From: Luteimicrobium album
GTDB lineage: Bacteria > Actinomycetota > Actinomycetes > Actinomycetales > Cellulomonadaceae
Direction of reading: 5' to 3'
DNA length: 64,000 nt
NCBI RefSeq assembly: GCF_030161555.1
Contig: NZ_BSUK01000001.1
Location: forward strand, 3,658,001 to 3,722,000
The stretch's first letter is position 1; each line of letters begins with the position of its first letter. The position numbers and the translations under genes are program-made. The notes under the pieces are model-generated. The model did no database searches. It was given only the letters and a program-made list of their open reading frames with translations, and had not been told where the DNA came from. Positions 59,266-64,000 of this stretch are shown piece by piece.

Positions 59266-60214
59266 GTGACGCAGCACGAACCCGCCGCGCGCCCGGCCGC
59301 GGCCCGCCCCTGCGCGGCCTGGGCGCGCGGGTCGTGGTGCTCGCGCGGTTCGTCGCCGACGGCGACCCACGCGCCCTCGAGTCGGGCGCGCAGCGGCTCG
59401 GGTCGTCCCGCCGGTGGCTCCTGCCCGTCGCGTGGGCCGCGGGTACGCTCGTCCTGCTCGTGCGCGGCGTGCGGCTGCTGATCCTCAACTGGCGGCTCAC
59501 GCTCGTCCAGCTCGTGCCCGCCGTGTGGGTCTGGCTCGTCATGTGGGACCTCAAGCACCACACCCTGCGCGGCGCGCCGTTCCGGGACCTGCACGCCCCC
59601 GGCGTCCTCACGCTCACCGCGCTGTCCGTCGTCGTGAGCGTCGTGGCGCTGTGGTGCAACACCGTGTTCGCGTACGCGATCGACGACGAGCCGCCCCGGA
59701 TCGTCCCCGCCGCGCGACGCGCGAACAAGGCGGCCGGGCGCATCGTCTCGACCGGGGTCATGGTCGGGCTCGTGCTGGGTGCGGCCGCGTTCGTCGTGCC
59801 CCGGGCCGGCTCGCTGCTGCTCTACCTCGTGACGCTCGGCGCGGCGTTCGCGGTGATGCTCGTGCTGTTCGTCGCCGTCCCCGCCCGGATCATCGGCGCC
59901 ACCAAGCAGCGCCTCACCCCACGCGAGGCGCTCGGTGGCTGGGCGGCGTCGAGCGCGCTCAGCGCCGTCGCGATGTCCCCGGGCTTCGTGCTCGACCGGG
60001 TCGGGCTGATCCTGCTCGGCGTGGACGGGTTCCACGTGCTCGGGTTCGTGCTCCTGTCGGTCGGGGTCGCGCTCTACGCGGCGGGGATGTCGTCCGTGCG
60101 TGCCGTGAAGCTGACCGTCAAGCTCGGGAGCGCGGGCGACAGCGCCGCCACTGGGACGGAAGAACTCACGGCCATGGGAACGGGAGATCCCTCGGCGGAA
60201 CGTCCCCCGCCTGA
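59266..60214 (+). CDS. Hypothetical membrane protein (two frameshifts)
   Basis: About 316 residues if one base is added at 59307-59310 and one at 60204-60208; the start may instead be GTG 59241, which overlaps the RIO1 stop. Segments: WLLPVAWAAGTLVLLVRGVR, LVQLVPAVWVWLVMWDLKHH, VLTLTALSVVVSVVALWCNT, GVMVGLVLGAAAFVV, LLLYLVTLGAAFAVMLVLFV and VLGFVLLSVGVALYAAGM. At least six membrane helices. No known family. It converges with dnaE2 and ends 9 bases from it. Confidence 0.7.
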
Positions 60215-60223
60215 CGACGGCGG

Positions 60224-63200
60224 TCAGTGGAAGTCCCGCGACCGTGAGGGCACCTTCAGCGAGAGCGGGGCGAGGTGCTCGGCGAGGAGGTTCGTGGCGT
60301 CGTCGGCGCGCTCGATCTTCCCCCGCACGACGAGCGCGGCGGCCGTCCGCGCGACCTTCTGGAACCGGCGCCACAGGCCCTGCGTGCAGATGACGTTGAG
60401 GATCCCGGTCTCGTCCTCGAGCGACAGGAACGTCACGCCCGCGGCCGTGCTGGGCCGCTGCCGGTGCGTGACGACGCCCGCGACCGCGACGCGGCGGTCG
60501 CGCTCGTGGACGAGCACGTCCGCGACCCGCAGGACGCCCTGCGCCGCGAGGTGGTCGCGCACGAACTCGGTCGGGTAGGTGTCGACGGACACGCTCGTGG
60601 CCCACACGTCGGCGACGGCCGTCTCGACCGGGCTCATGCCCGGCAGCGTCGGCGCCTCGACCCCGGCGGACACCCCGGGGAGCCGACCCGGCCCCTCCTG
60701 GGAGAGCGCGCCCGCCGCCCACAGCGCCTCGCGCCGGGTCACGCCGAAGCAGGCGAGCGCCCCGCCGGTCGCGAGCGCCTCGAGCTGGGCAGTGGTCAGC
60801 CGGACCCGGCGCGCGAGGTCGCGCAGGTCGGTGAACGGGCCGTGCGCGTCCCGCTCGGCGACGAGCTGCTGCGCGACGTCCGTGCCGACGCCGCGCACCT
60901 GGGCGAGCCCGAGCCGGACAGCGAACGGGTGGGCGGAGAAGTCGAACGCTGCACTCTCGACCTCCACCTGAGGGTCAGCGTCTGCACCCTCGACCTCAGG
61001 TCGAGCCTTCGGCTCGATCACCGCCTGCACCCCCGACGCGAGCACGTCCGGGCGTCGCACGACCAGGCCGTGCCGCCGCGCGTCGGCGACCAGGGACTGC
61101 GGGGAGTAGAAGCCCATCGGCTGCGCCGCGAGCAGCCCCGCGTAGAACGCGGCCGGCCGGTAGACCTTCATCCACGAGCTCGCGTACACGAGGTACGCGA
61201 ACGAGAACGCGTGCGACTCGGGGAAGCCGAAGTCGGCGAACGCCTTGAGCTTGTCGTAGACCTCCTCGGCGTCCGCGCCGGTGATCCCGTTGCGGGCCAT
61301 GCCGCTCATCAGGCGGTCGCGCAGCTCCTCCATGCGCCGGGCCGACCGCTTCGAGCCCATCGCCCGGCGCAGCCGGTCCGCCTCGGCGGGCGTGAAGTCG
61401 GCGACGTCGATCGCCATCTGCATGAGCTGCTCCTGGAACAGGGGCACGCCCATCGTCCGGCCGAGGGACTTCTCGAGCTTCTCGTGCAGGAACGTCACGG
61501 GCTGCCGACCCCGCGACCGCTCGATGTACGGGTGGACGGACTGCCCCTGGATCGGCCCGGGGCGGATCAGCGCGACCTCGACGACGATGTCGTAGAGCTT
61601 CCGAGGCTGCAGGCGCGGGAGCGTGGCCATCTGCGCGCGTGACTCGACCTGGAACACGCCCACCGTGTCGGCCGCGCACAGCAGGTCGTAGACGCGCGGG
61701 TCCTCCTGCGGCAGGCCGTGCAGCTCGAGCTCCTCCCCCGTGTGCTCGCGGACCTGCTCGAACATGATCCGCAGCGCCGTGAGCATCCCGAGGCCGAGCA
61801 GGTCGAACTTCACCAGCCCCGCGTCGGCGCAGTCCTCCTTGTCCCACTGCAGGACCGTGCGGCCCTCCATCCGGGCCCACTCGACCGGGCACACCTCGAT
61901 GACCGGACGGTCGCACATGACCATGCCGCCCGAGTGGATGCCCAGGTGCCGGGGCAGGCGGAGCATGCGCTCCGCGAGGTCGAGGACGGGGTCCGGGATG
62001 CCCGACAGGTCGTCGACCGTGACCCGCGGGGTGCGGTCCCGGCTCCCCCACGGGGTCTCCACGATCTGCCTGCTCCGCAGGCTCCCCCAGCGCTCGATCG
62101 ACTTGCTCCACGCGTCCTGCTGCCCGACGTCGTACCCGAGCGCGCGGGCGGCGTCGCGCACGGCGGAGCGCGGCCGGTAGGAGATGACGTTCGCGACCTG
62201 GGCGGCGTGCCGGCGCCCGAACTTCTCGTAGACGTGCTGGATGACCTCCTCGCGCCGCTCCGACTCGATGTCGACGTCGATGTCGGGCGGGCCGTCGCGC
62301 TCGGGGGCGAGGAACCGCTCGAACAGCAGGCCGTGCTGCACCGCGTCGACCGCGGTCACCCCGAGCGCGAAGCAGACGGCGCTGTTGGCCGCCGACCCGC
62401 GGCCCTGCGCGAGGATCCCGTGCTCCTTGCAGAACGTCACGATGTCGTAGACGACGAGGAAATAGCCGGGGAAGCCGAGCTGCTCGATGATGCCGAGCTC
62501 GTGCTCGATCATCGCGTACGCGCCCTCGATCCGTTCCGCCTCGGGCGGCCCGTACCGGCCCTCCGCACCCAGCCGCACAAGCTCGCGCAGCCAGCTCGCC
62601 TCGTCGTGCCCCGGCGGGACCTCGTACGGCGGGAGCTGCGGGGCGAGCAGGTCGAGGTCGAACGCGCACTCGGCCGCGAGCGCCGCGGCGTTGGGGACGG
62701 CGTCGGGGCGGTCGCGGTGCAGGGCGAGCATCTCGGCGGCCGAGCGCAGGTGCGCGGCGGGGGCGGCGGGCAGCCAGCCGTCGAGGTCGTCGAGCGAGGA
62801 GCGGGCGCGCACGGCTGCGAGCGCCCCCGCGAGGTCGGCGTCGGCGGGGGTCGCGTAGTGCACGCCGCCCGTGGCGACGAGCGGGAGGCCGGCGTCGTCG
62901 GCGAGCGCGGCGAGCGCCTCGGCGACCGCGTCGTCGTAGGGGTGCCCGGTCCGGGTCACCTCGACGGCGACGGCGTCGCGGCCGAAGGTGTCCGTGAGCC
63001 GGGCCAGCTCGGCCCTCGCGTCGTCGTAGGCGGCCGCGGTCACGACGCCGGGCGCGCCCCGGCGGGACCAGTCCCGGGTGAGGGCGGAGCGGACGGTGCC
63101 CTTGCGGCAGCCCGTGAGGACCAGCCACTCGCCGCCCGACCGGTCGGCGAGATCGCCCAGCCGGTAGGTCGCGGCCCCCTTGACCCCCGCCTCGAGGTGG

Positions 63201-63580
63201 CCCTCGGCGATCGCGGCGGACAGGTTGCGGTAGCCCTGCGTGCTGCGCGCGAGGACGAGCAGGTGCGTGGCCCGGGGGTCGGGGATGCCGGTGGGCGGGT
63301 CGAGCACGCCCGTGGACGGGTTGGCGTGGGGGTCGAGCACGCCCGTGGACCGGGCGGCGGCCTGGACGGGCAGGTGCAGCTCGGCCCCGAACACGGTCGG
63401 GAGGCCCACCCGGCGGGCGGCCTCGGCGAACTTCACGACCCCGTACAGGCCGTCGTGGTCGGTGAGCGCGAGCCCGCTGAGGCCGAGGCGGTGCGCCTCG
63501 CCGACGAGCTCGGCGGGCTGGTTCGCACCGTCGAGGAAGCTGTAGGCGGAGTGGGCGTGCAGCTCGGCGTACTCAGTCAT
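60224..63580 (-). CDS. dnaE2: Error-prone DNA polymerase III alpha subunit DnaE2 (ImuC)
   Basis: 1118 residues, intact. The PHP domain begins ELHAHSAYSFLDGANQP; polymerase-core motifs include GPPDIDVDIESERREEV, RGSAANSAVCFALG, LQWDKEDCADAGLVKFDLLG and LIRPGPIQGQSVHPYIER; an OB-fold is near the C-terminus (VAVAGVVTHRQRPSTAAGVT). DnaE2 extends across lesions with ImuA and ImuB in the SOS mutasome. An unusual direct repeat inside the PHP domain (STGVLDP twice, near residues 78-92) is probably a lineage-specific insert. It overlaps imuB by eight bases. Confidence 0.96.
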   Translation of the reverse strand: MTEYAELHAHSAYSFLDGANQPAELVGEAHRLGLSGLALTDHDGLYGVVKFAEAARRVGLPTVFGAELHLPVQAAARSTGVLDPHANPSTGVLDPPTGIPDPRATHLLVLARSTQGYRNLSAAIAEGHLEAGVKGAATYRLGDLADRSGGEWLVLTGCRKGTVRSALTRDWSRRGAPGVVTAAAYDDARAELARLTDTFGRDAVAVEVTRTGHPYDDAVAEALAALADDAGLPLVATGGVHYATPADADLAGALAAVRARSSLDDLDGWLPAAPAAHLRSAAEMLALHRDRPDAVPNAAALAAECAFDLDLLAPQLPPYEVPPGHDEASWLRELVRLGAEGRYGPPEAERIEGAYAMIEHELGIIEQLGFPGYFLVVYDIVTFCKEHGILAQGRGSAANSAVCFALGVTAVDAVQHGLLFERFLAPERDGPPDIDVDIESERREEVIQHVYEKFGRRHAAQVANVISYRPRSAVRDAARALGYDVGQQDAWSKSIERWGSLRSRQIVETPWGSRDRTPRVTVDDLSGIPDPVLDLAERMLRLPRHLGIHSGGMVMCDRPVIEVCPVEWARMEGRTVLQWDKEDCADAGLVKFDLLGLGMLTALRIMFEQVREHTGEELELHGLPQEDPRVYDLLCAADTVGVFQVESRAQMATLPRLQPRKLYDIVVEVALIRPGPIQGQSVHPYIERSRGRQPVTFLHEKLEKSLGRTMGVPLFQEQLMQMAIDVADFTPAEADRLRRAMGSKRSARRMEELRDRLMSGMARNGITGADAEEVYDKLKAFADFGFPESHAFSFAYLVYASSWMKVYRPAAFYAGLLAAQPMGFYSPQSLVADARRHGLVVRRPDVLASGVQAVIEPKARPEVEGADADPQVEVESAAFDFSAHPFAVRLGLAQVRGVGTDVAQQLVAERDAHGPFTDLRDLARRVRLTTAQLEALATGGALACFGVTRREALWAAGALSQEGPGRLPGVSAGVEAPTLPGMSPVETAVADVWATSVSVDTYPTEFVRDHLAAQGVLRVADVLVHERDRRVAVAGVVTHRQRPSTAAGVTFLSLEDETGILNVICTQGLWRRFQKVARTAAALVVRGKIERADDATNLLAEHLAPLSLKVPSRSRDFH

Positions 63581-64000
63581 ACAGGGCCTCCAGCCGCCAG
63601 CAGGTCGTGCCCTCGTCGCTCGCGCCCGCCCCCACGCCCACGCCCGCGTCCACGTCCACGTCCGCGGTCAGCGTCCCGGCGAGCAGCGCCGCGCGGCCGT
63701 CGTCGAGCACGACCTGCAGCCAGGCGCCGCGCCGCGCGGCAGGCGACCACCAGCGCTCGTCGAGCACCCACGGCCCCGCCCACTGGTGGACGGCCTGCTC
63801 GCGACGCTCGACCGGCTCGCCCTGAGGAGAGACGCCGACCGGCCGGACGAGGATCGCGGGCGGCGCGTCGAGCCTTCCGCGCGCGTCGACGCCCACCGGC
63901 TTCCGGCCGGGGTCGAGCAGGACGACGTCGACGGGCTCGGCGAGCACGCTCGCGGGCGACGGCGCGGGCAGGGCACCCGGCCAGGGTCGGTCGGCGGGAC
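63573..64000 (-). CDS. imuB: ImuB, DNA polymerase Y family protein, 3' end only
   Basis: The visible C-terminal 142 residues include VGVDARGRLDAPPAILVRPV, VHQWAGPWVLDERWW and a last strand CWRLEALYD, the standard end of actinobacterial ImuB. This catalytically inactive Y-family protein is the adaptor that brings DnaE2 to the beta clamp. Its stop lies inside the dnaE2 start (ATGACTGA), so both are translated from one message. The 5' part is outside the window. Confidence 0.88.
   Translation of the reverse strand, partial: PADRPWPGALPAPSPASVLAEPVDVVLLDPGRKPVGVDARGRLDAPPAILVRPVGVSPQGEPVERREQAVHQWAGPWVLDERWWSPAARRGAWLQVVLDDGRAALLAGTLTADVDVDAGVGVGAGASDEGTTCWRLEALYD

Noticed and set aside
57690..60578. 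A 962-codon forward open frame
   Set aside because: It mixes shadow sequence of the RIO1 region with the real membrane protein frame and then runs antisense into dnaE2.

Overview
The window comes from a very GC-rich actinobacterium. Evidence is the mycothiol gene mshC, a DUF5703 protein, an imuB-dnaE2 mutasome pair, a WhiB-type regulator and leaderless promoters with TANNNT -10 boxes. The gene content looks most like the Cellulomonas/Cellulosimicrobium branch of Micrococcales, but that placement is an inference from protein style and not a database result.

Layout. Positions 1-10132 are host DNA: an acetyltransferase, mshC, uppP, an aldo/keto reductase, an acidic small protein, DUF5703, a fructosamine-kinase-like protein, an M20 dipeptidase, an M3 oligopeptidase and an AI-2E family permease. 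Positions 10133-53501 are an apparently complete siphovirus-type prophage of about 43.4 kb inserted in the 3' end of tRNA-Leu(GAG). It is bounded by a 43-bp direct repeat (attL 10133-10175, attR 53459-53501). Positions 53563-64000 are host again: an HNH protein, DUF1684, an alpha/beta hydrolase, a hypothetical protein, a YdjM-like membrane protein, a RIO1 kinase, a membrane protein, dnaE2 and the 3' end of imuB.

Prophage order: integrase; divergent repressor/Cro-like pair with palindromic operators; BRO-type antirepressor; a long early operon of small overlapping genes, including an octapeptide-repeat protein, YqaJ recombinase, WhiB, a Holliday-junction-type nuclease, a replication protein containing an iteron-like cluster, and a C5-cytosine methyltransferase apparently encoded as two overlapping ORFs in different frames; a reverse-strand RHH pair with its own operator; more small early genes; tRNA-Gln(CTG); two glycosyltransferase genes; HNH, small and large terminase; portal, MuF-like protein, scaffold, SU10-type capsid protein; head-tail connectors; tail tube; tail chaperones with a -1 frameshift; tape measure; baseplate/tail-tip proteins; a collagen-like protein; endolysin and holin; a LamG-repeat adhesin. 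Almost every early and late gene overlaps the next by 1-8 bases (ATGA, GTGA or TGATG), so expression is probably translationally coupled.

Caution on sequence quality. More than 25 otherwise normal genes, host and phage alike, are broken by single-base shifts. Most are one base lost in runs of 3-6 G or C. These are almost certainly sequencing or assembly errors, so coordinates below span the whole inferred gene and the shift positions are stated. Nothing here should be called a pseudogene until that is resolved.
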